This document shows positions 11,856 through 24,127 of a stretch of DNA of 62,248 bases, in pieces. The stretch covers positions 1-62,248 of the forward strand of contig JAYMTL010000120.1 in assembly GCA_036897445.1 (NCBI GenBank). The letters run 5' to 3'. This DNA comes from Pelargonium tetragonum (lineage: Eukaryota; Streptophyta; Magnoliopsida; Geraniales; Geraniaceae). Positions within the stretch are counted from its first letter, which is position 1; every line of letters starts with the position of its first letter. The notes beneath the pieces were generated by a model. That model did not search any database. It saw only the letters and a list, made by a program, of their open reading frames with translations, and was not told the origin of the DNA. The position numbers were made by a program, and so were the translations under genes.

Positions 11856-13200
11856 CAAAAAAGACACTACTTACTATTACGAGAGTCATAAAAACAGAAC
11901 TACTCACTTTAAACTATACTAAAGTAAAGTATACAGGCTGAGATAAAGAAATTTGTATATAAGTGATTAAAAAGCCGGTTTTTGCTATAATGGTAGCACA
12001 ACTCTACTTGTATTCGTCTCCCTTAATGGCAAACCTTGCCTTTGGCTTACAAGTATTTATTAGCACTTTCTTAATCCTAGATCTACACTTTGTTAACTAG
12101 AAAGTAAGATGAAAGGCATAGCTCCAAACTAAGAAAGCTCTCAGGATAAAGATGTTATCGCTCCTAGGAAACGGGATACAAGTTTTATAGCTCTGAAGAA
12201 ATAGAACAAATTGCCTTAAGAAGATAGGCCCAGGTATTACGGATAAGATACAAGTTCGGAACAAAGGAAGGGAGAGATCTCGTTTCCGACAAGGACTATA
12301 GTATAGAGTCTAGATGTGGAGCTCAAGGAGAGTTGTGGAAATATCTTTTTCAAGGTACACCTAATCTTTCCCTTAGGATATAGTTTAGGAAGCATTTGTT
12401 ATATAATATGGGAGTTGAACTCTTGTATTATCTGTATTTTTTAGTTATTTAATTTAGCCTTTTGGGAGAATCAGGCGTATGTTTCTAGGGTTTCGGATTG
12501 AAGGAATAAGAGAACTTTAAATAAAGTCAATTTGCGGTAAAGACCCTAGTTTAGTACTAAATATGTGTTATTCTTGGCAGTTTTAAGAGAATTTGGAATT
12601 TGTTGCATTAGAATCCTTTTAGAGAAGCCTGGTTTTTGGGATTTCTAACGGGGCGGGAATTTTCTAAGTAAGTCTACTATAACTATAAGAAATGGAGATC
12701 GGTATAGCTGCTTGAAAGGTTATAAGAATTTTAAGTAAGAAGCTTTTGTGTATATTGAGTAAGTGGTTATTATACTATCTTACATAAACCTACCTCCTCT
12801 ACTATTAGAGTAGAGCTGACTAGTCACCCGAAGGAACAAAAGGAGTAAACTATAATTACTACTAGAACATACCTATTACTAACTTTTATTCTTTTATTAC
12901 ATATCTAAAATAACTAATACGTATATACTCTTATTGTATTGCCCTTATAGATAGCTAACAATATAATAAATACAACTAAGACAGAAATCAGAAATACAGA
13001 AGACTTTCTTTAATATAACTACTACAACGACAAGACCCCTTTTTTACTCTATAAAAAGTAACTACAATAGCCATATCCTAGGTTATAAGAGTATCCCTTC
13101 CCTTATTTAGCCTTTAAGGTATTTTAGATAAAGAATAAAAGAAAGCTCAAACAAAGAAACAAGCAAGTGGTGGGTGTTAGAAAGTCTCTTTACATGTTCA
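11856..13200. other. Non-coding, grading into AT-rich patch
   Basis: No gene seen. A 7-bp hairpin (CTCTACT at 12797-12803 with AGTAGAG at 12809-12815) opens a patch from about 12780 that lacks GC mini-palindromes. That patch is rich in TAATACTA-like words and leads into the dispersed element at 13.2 kb. Confidence 0.45.
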
Positions 13201-13316
13201 ATAAACTATTAATACTACGCATTACCTTTCGCTATCGCTATAGTCGGTAACATAGACACTATACTTAATCTTCTTATGTTTGTTTCCTCTATAACGATAA
13301 GAGGAACAAGAGGGGT
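13201..13316 (+). repeat. Dispersed ~120-bp element, copy 1
   Basis: This is one of five diverged copies of an unidentified element. It carries the central block as TAGTCGGTAA at 13241-13250 and the 3' block from 13284, where TTCCTCT can pair with AGAGGAA around ATAACGATA. The first block is degenerate (CTATTAATACTA). The hairpin is best formed in this copy. No open frame is shared between copies, so the conserved parts look structural or regulatory. Confidence 0.5.
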
Positions 13317-16300
13317 TATCCTTTAACAAGCTACCTATAAGACTTCTATTTCATAACTTGTGCCTTCCTATAACTAAAAAACCCCTTGACAAGTAAAAAA
13401 GAAGAAATATCTAAAGGTTAAAACGTACCAACAAGTTTAAGAGGTAGATTAATTCCTGTTTTAGGGCAAGTAAACGGCCTACAGGGGTTCCCTGTTCTTT
13501 TTGTATTGTAATCATTATAGTTTTGTTACCAGAATTCCGTTTATTGAATAAGATTAAGGAGGAGCTTCGTCTTACGACGATTTCAGGTTGTACTTTATAT
13601 CTAAACTCATTGCAAAAAATAGAAAAGAGTCCCTACAAGAAAGAAACCCCATTAAATTATGGTTAGGTTTACAAGCTTGAAGTTTTTAGTGTCCCTTTTG
13701 CAATTTCTTGAGTTTTACTAAAAAATGTTTTTGGTCTTTGTTCTAACTAGGCATATTTTATATGTATAGGGTATTCCTTCCCATTCTAGTTAAGTAAACA
13801 GGAATTTAATTATAAAGTATACCGAAGGGAATCCGGATACTTGCAAGTATTAAAGTTTGAAAATCCTTTGCATATAAGACAGCCTGCGCAGTCCAGTAGA
13901 ACGCGCAAGAACCCCGGTTCAGCATAACCCAGTAAAAAGGGGCCAAACATAAAATTAGACCTAGGTTTTAATTAGGCCCACTTTAGCAGAGAGAGCTACC
14001 TAGAAGGAATATCCCTTTTAAGGGGAAAAGAAACCGCAGTAGATTTTAGCCCTAATTTAGGGGATTCCTATTTGTTCTATTCTTATGTTATGGTTGTAGG
14101 GAACGTTACTCTATCCTTTGCTTCGGAGACCCCCTTAAAAACTACCAGAGTTCCCGTAGTACTTTAAATCAGGATTCTAATTATCTATAGATTCCAGAAA
14201 TATTACGGACAGCCACAGTATAATCTAGAAAAATCTCACCTATAAGTATTCTGCATAGCTGGTTTAAAACTCAAAAATTTTTCTTGTGCTCGATTGGAAA
14301 TATACTATAGAAAATAGGCTGACGGGAACCTTATCTTTACAGTACGATGTCCTTGGTATTACCACAAGGAAAACCCTTTATTCAAAAAGCTGCAATAGTA
14401 TATGTCATTGAGATCTCTATTTTTTAGTTCTTTATTACCGAATAACTGAATTTCGAACCCTTTACCTTAGACACTTACGGGAATTTCTTAGCCGAGGCGC
14501 AGTGTACTGAATATTTTGTCAGCGCCGCATTAACAGGAATTGGGAACCCCCAGTCCCTTAAGAGGACTTCCCTGTCTCATTATCGATTTAGGATTTTTGA
14601 AGTTGTAAGAACTCGCAACTAAGGGTTTATATCCGCAAGCTACCTAAATAGCGCAAGTTTTTGATTTTTATATAAGATAAGACATCCCATTTTTTCTAGT
14701 CTTCAAAGCATTGTTATTAGATATATAGGAATATAGAAGGCTCCTTTGTTTCTATATTCTATAGGAGAGTAACAAAATTCTGATTTTTTTAGTCTTAGGC
14801 CCCTTTTGGAATACCTTCCTGCTTAGAGGTTTGTTTACTAGGCGAGCATATGAAGTTAAGTTTTTCTAAGGCAAGTTATCCCTTACAAGTAGAATTTGAC
14901 TCTAGGTTTCCCTTTTAGGATAACACAGATTTTTGCAGAGGATTAGATTAATTCCAGTAGAGCTGGGGTCTCTTAAAAAAATGAGTGGGGTCTAATAACT
15001 TGTGTTAAAGTGCACGAAAAAGGCCATAGAAGACTTTTTTAGGGAACCCTCTTTATAGAGAATACCGTAACCCTCGCTTTAGAGTAGTACTCCTTGTTAA
15101 TCCCGATTCGTAAACTTTATATAGAGCATTTACTTTTTCTTTTTTGCTCCCTAGGTACATCCGTAAGTGAGAAATAAAACAAAGGTTTTAACTAAGTTGG
15201 CACTATGTTTAAGGAAGTTTTGCTCTTAGGCTATATTATCCTATCTAGCTTCTTTTAGAAATATTAAAGAAACCTTTTCTGCGTAGGATAGATAGATTCT
15301 ACTCTTCAGGAACTTCTTAATTTTTTTCTAAAGCATTAATTTCAAATACTGAGTGTTTATATTCTCATGGCAAAGCTTTAAAAATAATAAGCTATTCATT
15401 AATGAGAGGTTGTTTACAGATTTATCTCCCCCGCTAGTAGTATTACGAGTGCTACTGTATGTAATTGCTTTTTATATCCTTATAGACTAAAATCAAACTC
15501 TCTGAGAGATACATTAAGGGCTCCAGCGTATACTAAATCAAAAAGGTTTTTTCCGCACATCTTAGCTTAAGAGCAGCTTGTCGATAAAGTGTTTCCGCAC
15601 AAGAGACAACTTCGCAGTCCACTAACTCTTACTTGCTACCTCTACAAAAAAGCAATTGCACAAATTACAATTAAAAGCATAAGAACCCCTGCATAATATT
15701 AAACGAACTAAATGAAGCTAAACCACATAAGGTCTTCTATATTGCAGGAGGTTTCCTTAAGAAAGCCCCAACAAAACTCTAATAATAACGTTTTCCGACT
15801 AAACTAAAAGGAAAGGATATGAATAACTCCTTAGTATAGAAAAGGAGAATCCTTTAGGAGATCCTGGATCATGGCACTCAGGGATAAGGTACAAAAAAGT
15901 AAGAAATTACATTATCTCCGGTTTCTACTCGATTGAGCAATAACTTGAGTCGATAGGTCATAGGTATGTAACGGGATCCTTTCTTTTTAAGTATTAAGAG
16001 TCTCCTTTGTAAGTGTAAGTACTTCAAAAAACTTTTTTTTAATTAATGAGCGAATAGTAAAATGCGTAAGGAAATATAGATTCTATTAATTTACCCGGAG
16101 GACTTGGTTCTTATAGATCCGGCGTTTTAGTAAAAAGAAATTGACATCTTATCTAAGTGGTATTTGCGCTCCTACTTTTGTAACTAACGTATAATTATAC
16201 ATAGTTGGGAACAGAGAGTGGCTGGGTACCCGAAAATGAAAGGAGATCGAGAGTTCTATATATTTCAAGAGGAATTCCTTAACAAAACTGCTTTATGTAA

Positions 16301-17953
16301 TTGATGATTTAAGAGTCCTTATGCTTTGATTTACAGCTCTTCTCAGAATTTTCCAAAACTAACACGGATAAAAGTTTAAAAAGTGGCAGGTATTCATTAG
16401 AATTCGACTGGAAAACAAAAGGAATTAAGACAAAAGAAAGGGTAACACTTGGAAAGACCCGCTTGCTTATCAAAAGTCTTGCGTTTCCTTAATTCTTAAT
16501 TAAGGGTTTTTCTAGCATATATAAAAAGCTGCGCTTTGTCTCCTTAAACTAGTGTCATTTTTAGGGGGCATATTAAAGTATAAAAGAAGCTAGTGCAATT
16601 AAATCTATAGCTAATAAAAAAGTCTACTTCATTTACTCAAGAACTTTACGACAGATCAGGGTGCCCCCTTAGCTGCGAAATAGTAGAGAAAACATAAAGT
16701 TAGGGACGCGTCTTAGCACCTATCCAATCCAAAGTAGACGTTTCTTTGTGAAAAAAGAGTGAAATCGCTTAGACCGGTAGCTAACTTAACTATGTTACCT
16801 TTGTTTCAGGATTTTCTCTTCTATGCTTTCAGAATTCCAAAGAGGAAATAGGAAACTAATTGACACTTGATGTTGTCTGAGATGAGATAGAATTTGATTT
16901 TGGAGTACCTAAATATAAAAAAAGGGGTTTATTCATAAAATGTCAAAAAGATCCCATATTTCTATTTCACGCCAACCCTTAGATTAGAGCCCCTTATTTG
17001 TTGTAAATTATATTAGGGGTTTCTTACCAAGTAGTTTATAACATAGCAAACAAATCCAAGGACTTTATATCTATATTCGGCATAACTTTGGTTTTCTCGG
17101 GGCTTTCTTGAAGCCTAACGTTAGAGGGGCTCCCTTTCATTAGGGTATACCCGGAGTGTTAGCGAAAGAACTGGAATTTTTGAAAATAGTTTTTAGTTTG
17201 TTTATGAGTTTTTCCTTAAATTTCAGAGCTAGCTTGATCTAAATATAACAGAGTAGTTGGGTATAATAAATTTACAAGAGTCAAGGAAACCCTTAAAAGT
17301 ATAGCTATTGGTTTGATTGGCTGCTCCAAGGGATACTTAATTCGAAAATATAGAAGCAAATGACCTGAGTTTAAATCGTGAAGTATAATATTTATCCCGT
17401 GGAAAAGTTGGTAGATATTTCGTAATAGTAATACTAGTAAAAGGGGCCGCCTTTATGCCTCAATCAAGTAGAGACCGAGTATATAACTTAGTTTTAGTAA
17501 CTTTTTTTTCCATAAGAGGGCAGTAAGAGCCCTATTAGAGGTTTTCAGGAATCCTTTATTTTGTATGCCCAAGTATTTCTTTAGTAAAGTGCAGGGATTT
17601 CTTAGAATTTCCTTGTACGAGGTACCCCCTGCTGGGAATATACTGCAAAGGCGCAAGATAAGACCCAACCAAAAGTTAGTTAGATAGGCGGCTTTCTCCG
17701 TATTCTTGATATAACAAAAAAGAGAACTTGTTTACTTTAATATGGATCCAGTAAAAATCTTTAAATGTGTATCTGCTTGGCCCGTCCGTATAAAAAGCTT
17801 ATTACAATAAATAAGAGGCTCCGTCGGGCAAGTTCACTAATCCAGTATTCTTTTCTTTTTACTAGTCAAGAATCCAGCAACGTGTCTGAGCAATGCTTTA
17901 GAAAAAGGGGGATGCTTTTGTAATAATTAGAATGCTCTTTCTAAACGAAGCTT
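13317..17953. other. Gene-free region
   Basis: About 4.6 kb with the dominant texture. GC mini-palindromes are well seen here, for example near 13489, 13769, 13826, 13936, 14058, 14124 and 14147. No gene signature was found on either strand. Confidence 0.5.
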
Positions 17954-18076
17954 TAGTACAGTATTAACTCTAAATACTACATAGAGAGCTCCTTGACTTC
18001 GTGCCAGTCGGTAAGAGGTCTCCCAATTCTATTAAGTTTACTTGCTCCATAGCGAGAAGCCCCATGAGACACGAGC
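17954..18076 (+). repeat. Dispersed ~120-bp element, copy 2
   Basis: The central block is CGTGCCAGTCGGTAA at 18000-18014, identical over 15 bases to copy 3. The 3' block at 18043-18076 is diverged (TGCTCCATAGCGAGAAGCCC). An AT-rich tract with CTACTATAC words follows, as in copy 3. Confidence 0.55.
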
Positions 18077-18422
18077 ACTATAGCTTAGAAGAAACTACTA
18101 TCTACTATACTGTATTACTATTACCCATCTTCTAGATATAATGAGTAAACTAAGACTATAAAAAAATGATCTACTAGAATACCTAATACATATTAGAAAC
18201 TAGTACAGTAAAATTCACTACAGGAAGAGCCCCTTTTCCAGTCGCTACAGTAAAGCACCTTACCGAGCCTAGCCCCAAAAGGAAAATCCCTCTTACCCTA
18301 TTATTCTATTCCTATCCTTATTCTCTCTTATTAAAAAGTAAGAGTCTAGCTCCTAACCCTAACAAACAAATAAAGTCAAGAGGGAAAGATAAGCCTGAGG
18401 ATAAGTCAACAAAGAAAGAAAA

Positions 18423-18637
18423 GCTAGCCAAGGGATTCGCATGAATTTACCTCACTTTCTTGAATGAGTTTGTGAAAAGTCCATGTATTTTAAGGGGTAT
18501 CTTTCTCGTACAAGATTTGTAAGTTCCTATAAGAGGATCCACTAGAAACTAGGAAATTTCTATGCCATTGAAAAGTTTCTATTATATACGTTGAGACTTT
18601 GGAATGAATAGAATACAATAAAAACTCCATACCTAAA
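18423..18637 (+). repeat. Diverged 210-bp repeat, copy A
   Basis: It aligns along its length with 19550-19760. Shared blocks in the same order include GCTAGCCAA, ATGAATTT, ACTTTCTT, TTCCTATAA, AGAAA/AAATTTCT, TTATATACGT and TTGGAATGAA. Small insertions and deletions separate the copies and neither has an open frame. Upstream of GCTAGCC both copies have an A/G-rich run, and downstream they diverge. I do not recognise the source: a former gene, intron or mobile element are all possible. Confidence 0.65.
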
Positions 18638-19549
18638 CTTCTAAAAGACTCTAAAGAATTTGGTTAGTACAAGTAAGTCTAAGTCAAGGAAGTAAATACA
18701 AGAAGAGTTTTAAGGTATTCCCGTATTCTCATGTATACTTCTACGCTTCCTGTAATTCCCACCTTTCGCTGTGCTGCAAGTCAAGACACTTTATACCTAT
18801 TCTAAGGCTCTAAACAAAAGAAGTATCCCTTAACAAGTAATACAATTATAAGTCTTACTTCTTATATTTTACTTCTATTTTAGAAGGGCCCTAGAAGGAG
18901 CCTTGAGACACAAGAATTCCCGGAAATCCCTGGTTAAGTATATTTCTATTTTCACTAGGAACTAACTCGAGTCAACGTAAACCTATATCCTTTTGTTTTT
19001 TAAGAAAAGACCCAGAAAAAGTCTCAAAAGGTATAATCATTATTCATAGACAGGGGAAAAAGTACTATATATCAAAGCTCCCGGAGTTTAAAGAAATTAG
19101 TAATAAGGCGGCTTAAATCTCAGTACTGTACTTTTCCCAATTACTCTCGTTTCTTTAACTCTACGGATTTTCAGAATAAAGGTTCTTAATTCATTATATT
19201 ATACTAAAATAACCCAGGTAAAAAACCCACCCTGCTGTACAGCTATAAAAAGGGGGTTCTTGGATTTCTAGCAAGGACAAATTTTCGTTATTATATCGCG
19301 GTGTAAATGAGAATCCTAAAAGTCGATAAAATGTTAGATGCCCTCTCAAGGATAGATCGAATTGCGTTAAAAATGGGAGGAAAACTTGTGTTTAAAAACT
19401 CCCATCTTACAAGAACAAGATAACCTAGGACAGACTTCATTTACTTAATTTATATAGGTTACAAGGACACTTGATAGAAAAGCCTTTACTGGATCCGAAT
19501 GAAACTTCTCAACTCATAGGACGAGGTTAGATTAGAAAAAGAGAAAGTA

Positions 19550-19760
19550 GCTAGCCAAAGGATCCTTATGAATTTGCTAACTTTCTTATTTGAGTCATAG
19601 TTTGAAAAGCGTATCGATTGTAAGGGTTTCTCTGTCTAGGAGTTACCTATTCCTATAAAGCCACTAAACTAGAAATTTCTTTTGTATGCTGCGTTTCTTA
19701 TTATATACGTCGATACGTTGGAATGAAAAAGCATTTAAATACAAAACACTAGTACTCAAA
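19550..19760 (+). repeat. Diverged 210-bp repeat, copy B
   Basis: This is the partner of the copy at 18423-18637, in the same orientation and 1.13 kb downstream. The match starts at GCTAGCCAA and fades after the ACAAAACACTAGTAC region. The divergence suggests an old duplication. Confidence 0.65.
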
Positions 19761-21321
19761 GGCCTTGAAAATTGATAGAAAACTGCTCCCTTTTTCAAAT
19801 TCCTTATGACTTTTTAACCTTGATAAGTGAAAACTCTAACATCTCTTACTGACTTATGTATTATACTACTCAATCTTATAAAGGAAACTCCCCTATTTCT
19901 CTTTTTTTCTGGATGACATCCTATACCTGTAGATTTCTATCTATACGAGTATTCCTGTAAAAACCCTAAACTCAATGCTCATTAATTAGTGTAGTGGAAA
20001 CCGGATTTCTTAGGGCTAGACTTATACTCTCTATCTTGATTGCTAAATGCAGCGGGATCCCCTATTCATTTATTCTTTGTTACTATTAACTAACAGGATC
20101 CTCTGGAAGAAAACAGCCTGTTTAAAACTAAAGAACCTGGAGTTGTTGGGTATGGAAAATTAGAAGAGACCCTGCTCGATAGCACAGAGATTTTATTGAA
20201 AGTAAATATTAAGGGAAATCCTCTATAAATAAGGGGAGCGCTCGATCCCTCTAAAGTTCCTACCGCCCTATTTGTTCGAAGAGTTGCGTATTCTTTATAT
20301 GAGGAGTCCCTCTTTATAAATAAGGAATTCCCCGGCAAAAGGGGTGCCTACTCTACAGCCCTAGTCTGGATTTTCATTCGAGAAAGATTTTCCTTTAGTT
20401 TCTATCTTTCTGATTATTCCAGGTTTTCTATTCCAGATCTGGATAATAAAAAGTTAGGATTGCTTTAGGAAAAATCAAAGGTTCTAGTAATGCAGTGGAG
20501 TTAAAGTCTGGTTTTCCTTGGTTATAACGTAAGTTTCTTTATTATACTAAAGGAATTCCTTCCCGGTGCCCCTCAGTCTATAGTGTAACCCTCCCTATAA
20601 GGCTCCTCTCTAAAGCGGTAACTCCAGGGAACAAGAGAAGGTCTTTTTCTTTAAAGAGTTACTTATTATTGTCAGTGCTTTCATCTGTCCCTTGTTATAT
20701 CTGTACCAAGCAAGTCAAACCCTAAGGAAATCTCCCATTAACAAAGGAGGATAGGGTTTACAGTCTAGCGGTAGGTTTTTAGGAATTAACAGCCCATTCC
20801 TTTGGTATTTCGCTCTTAACAAGCCAAAGAGTTTACAAGGGAAGTGTTCTATTTGTTTTTAGTTAGTATTCAGATAAAGTCATTCTTGTAGTATTAAGGC
20901 TTAGGAATTCTTAGGATTAAAGAATTGGGACTATAAGAATCAAAAGTTTTACCAAGTTAAATGTACAAACAACTTACCTTAGAGCTTTCCTGGCAATAAC
21001 AAAATAAAGGAAGAGTTTCTATTTATATAAACTTGGACAAGATTCTATTTCATTTGTATTCTTTTTTCTTGACATTTCAAAACTAGATTAGGGTGTTAAG
21101 TTGACAAGGCTTTCTAAACTTAATTTGTGTTGTTACTCTGTTTACAAATTTGAATAAAAAGTAAAGTAATAAAAAAACTTTCAAAGAATAAGGTATAGCT
21201 TTTTTTATTAAGACTGGGGTTAAATATTAAGGTAAGGAACAGGCATTAGAAATTTAGGAAAAAGTCATTAAGAAAACAAAGAAACAGGAAATAAGAAGGT
21301 GTGTCCTATAATCCTATAATA

Positions 21322-21441
21322 TAGTGGTATGTACTATCAAAATACTATTAAATTAAGCCTTCACTACGTGCCAGTCGGTAACAGGGACGTACTAATTATC
21401 TTCTAGGGCTTTCTCCTCCTTAGCGATAAGAACAGATAAGG
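21322..21441 (+). repeat. Dispersed ~120-bp element, copy 3
   Basis: All three blocks are present: GTGGTATGTACTA at the start, CGTGCCAGTCGGTAA at 21367-21381, and TCCTCCTTAGCGATAAG from 21414. A long TA-rich tract (21440-21600) follows. It is the most complete copy. Confidence 0.6.
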
Positions 21442-21884
21442 TAGGAGAAATTGTACAATAACTTTCTAATAGAACTAATAATAATTCATTATAAAGACAC
21501 TATTATACTTTACTATTAATAAGATAATAAGAAGAATATAATTCTTAAGAATATTAGCTTATTATAACTTTTATACTTTCTAATACAGTTAAGTACCAAG
21601 AGATCCTGGGTAGGTGTGGTCTTCTACTTTCTACTGCCAAGAAAGTGTAGAAGGAGAGGAAGGAAGTTAATAAAAAGAAGGAAAGTCAGGTCAGTACAAG
21701 GCTGCAGAGGAGAAAACTTTGAAAGTTATAGCACTGAAGAAAGTTGTAGTTATGTCTTAGTATGGATTTAAGAAGTTAAAGTAAGGGTTTTTGATTCTCA
21801 TGCTCCCTTGTTCCAGGCGGGTTTTGAGTCTTACTATTTGGGGAGTAAAAAGCTAACGGAAGTCCATGGTATCCTATAGAAAAG

Positions 21885-22000
21885 ATGGTATATACTAATA
21901 CACTTGTAACACCCCCGCGGTCAGGTAGAATGACTATTACAATGGACTTTGGACTTTAAGGTATGTCTCCTCTTTGTACGATAAGCACGAAGACAAGAGG
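21885..22000 (+). repeat. Dispersed ~120-bp element, copy 4
   Basis: It starts ATGGTATATACTA, has a diverged central block (GCGGTCAGGTAG near 21917) and a strong 3' block ending ACGATAAGCACGAAGACAAG at about 21979-21998. It lies only 440 bp after copy 3 in the same orientation, inside the same patch that lacks GC mini-palindromes. Confidence 0.5.
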
Positions 22001-24021
22001 TAATGTAATTACTAATCCTAATACACTAGACTAACTAAGGGTTCTAATACACAGATCCCAATCGGACATATCGGAAGAGTATTATAAAGACTAGGCTATT
22101 TATAGCTCTCAAGAAAAAGTCTAGCCCATAAGTTGGCTGTGCAGAAGAAAGAAAAAGGTGAGATTTAGAGAAATGACTTGAACCTACGCCTCAACTTAAG
22201 CTATTACTTGACATTTTTTTTTCGAAGCCCCCTACCCTATTATATGCCCTGCTAAATTAATTATTCCTAAAATTCTCTTTGGAAGATGGTATAAGGAACT
22301 CTCTATTCATAGTATATGATTGGGCTTGAACTCGTGTATTCCTTGTCTAGCTACTTGCCCAAAAGCGGAAAGCCTCTCGCGAGAAGTGTATTACCCCTAG
22401 TATTACTAACTTCTAAAGGATTAAATATCCCAGAAAACTAAAAAAGTCTCCTGTAATACCCGAATAGGATTCCACTAATGCGTACTCCTATAATAAGAAG
22501 TAACTAGAACTTCCCGAACTTAACTTATAAGGTAAAAAGGAATCCGTTTACTTTGAAACTAAAAGCAAAAAACTAAATGCCTAAGACTTAGCTAAGCTTA
22601 CAACTTTTACCTTCTCTTTAAGCCTAGCGAGAAATTTCCTAAGGAGCCCCCTTTTTTAATGCCTTCCTAAATGCGAAAATCGAAAGGGCAGACTCTGACT
22701 CTTTTTTACTTTTATAAACCGAATTCCTCTTAACAGATGCATAAGGATTAAGTTTTTTTATAGAAAAACTTGGGAATCAGAACTCTGTCTATCATCTGAA
22801 TGAAATGCACTCCGAAACGGTAAGTCGAATAAGGAACTAAGTCTATCCAGTTCCCTTTTGAACAAGTAAAGAGTATCCTTTTCTTAATGTAATAGGCAGT
22901 CCTTTACTAACAGACCGATGTCTTTTATTCTATCCTGGTAAGTTTGACTTGAACATTAGAATTATTACGAAAAAACTCCTTAAAAGAGTTTACCGATAGA
23001 CGTATTATACGCTCTTGTTATGTTAAATAGACCCCCTTATTCCGTAACATAACCTTCCTTTGTTAACTTGGAATATCCTGCAAAACTTTATATGTAAAAG
23101 CACTTCTTACTCGGCAAATTACCCTCGGATCACCTCATTTGTGGAAACTCTTTTTCTTCTTAGAACTTCCAAGGCGGTATACTCTTAGCTAGTTAGTGGA
23201 TTCGCTTACCTTATCCCTTATTATAACATTCCTTAAGCCAATCTTAGTACCCGACGAAGAAGTATAGAAAGGGCTTCCCTATATTCCAGTAAAGAAAACC
23301 TTAGAAATAAGAAAAGAGCCCATAGTACCAGCAATGGGGAACTCTAACAAGAGTATAGCGCTCCTGTAAGATACTGCAGATAGGTATTATAACTATAATA
23401 AAAATGATAAATAAAACAAAAAGTTAAGCATCATAAAAAGTAAACAAATTTAGTAAGTCAATAGAAAAAAAACAATTAACCTTACATTATGACACCGACA
23501 ACAGCAAAAGCATACTCTCACTATTAATGGGGAAACCCCGGACTTCCGCTTACTCTAACTAAAAATGGACTAAAAGTTACATTATACATTATCACGTAAA
23601 AACCCCAAAAATCCTAAGAAAACTAAGAATAAAACTGAACAAACAACGCTAATGTTTATATATAATGTCCCTTATCAAGAAGTTTAGCTACCTCTTTAGA
23701 AAAGGAAAGCCCGGCCTGAGGTGTTTTATTAACTACATTTCTCCTAGAGTAAAGCTAGAATCTTTCGTTTCTGTAGCGGGATGCTTTAGTTCTAGAAGAA
23801 ACTTTCAAGAAATACACCCTTAAGCATTAGCTAGAGCAGGGTGTTACTTTGAAGAGGATCGTTTTAATATATTATACAATAGTAAAATGACTAAAGTCAA
23901 AACTTTTAAATAAGGATAGCGAAGAAGGATTAAAGCAAAATCTTTGCTAAGCTAACCTGATAAAGAAGAACGCCCCTTCACTAAAAAGCGGAAAATCCAC
24001 TAACTTAGATATAAAGGCCTT
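22001..24021. other. Gene-free region
   Basis: No gene recognised. A short stretch near 22045-22075 faintly resembles 5S rRNA but was rejected. Confidence 0.45.
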
Positions 24022-24091
24022 TTCTATTACTACAAAAACCCCTGTGACTCACTTTTGGGTTTACCCTACGCTCTACCGCCCTGAAATAGAA
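24022..24091 (-). pseudogene. tRNA-like relic, identity unclear (Pro-like)
   Basis: The ends form a perfect 7-bp acceptor-like stem (TTCTATT with AATAGAA). On the minus strand a D-arm-like GGGCGGTAGAGC follows at the right distance, and GTCACAGGGG sits where the T-arm should start. The T-loop has lost TTCGA and the anticodon arm does not fold well. The total of 70 nt fits a tRNA. The order of motifs is best matched by tRNA-Pro, but no UGG anticodon is visible. Chance is a real alternative. Confidence 0.28.
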
Positions 24092-24107
24092 ACTTCCTTT
24101 TGACTTG

Positions 24108-24127
24108 CTTTCTTAAGCTTAAGAAAG
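24108..24127. repeat. Perfect 20-bp palindrome
   Basis: CTTTCTTAAG at 24108-24117 is followed at once by its reverse complement CTTAAGAAAG at 24118-24127. It lies 17 bp from the tRNA-like segment. It would form a cruciform without a loop. Confidence 0.9.

Noticed and set aside
13284-13310. ATAAGAGG in the dispersed element as a dicot mitochondrial promoter (CRTAAGAGA)
   Set aside because: Only part of the nonamer matches, other copies do not keep it, and no gene lies downstream.
22045-22080. Possible 5S rRNA remnant (ACACAGATCCCAATCGGAC resembles the central part of plant mitochondrial rrn5)
   Set aside because: The likeness covers about 25 bases with several mismatches, and neither end of the 5S molecule is found at the right distance.
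22310-22375. Minus-strand tRNA candidate around a GAGTTCAAGCCC word
   Set aside because: No paired ends and no D-arm with proper spacing.
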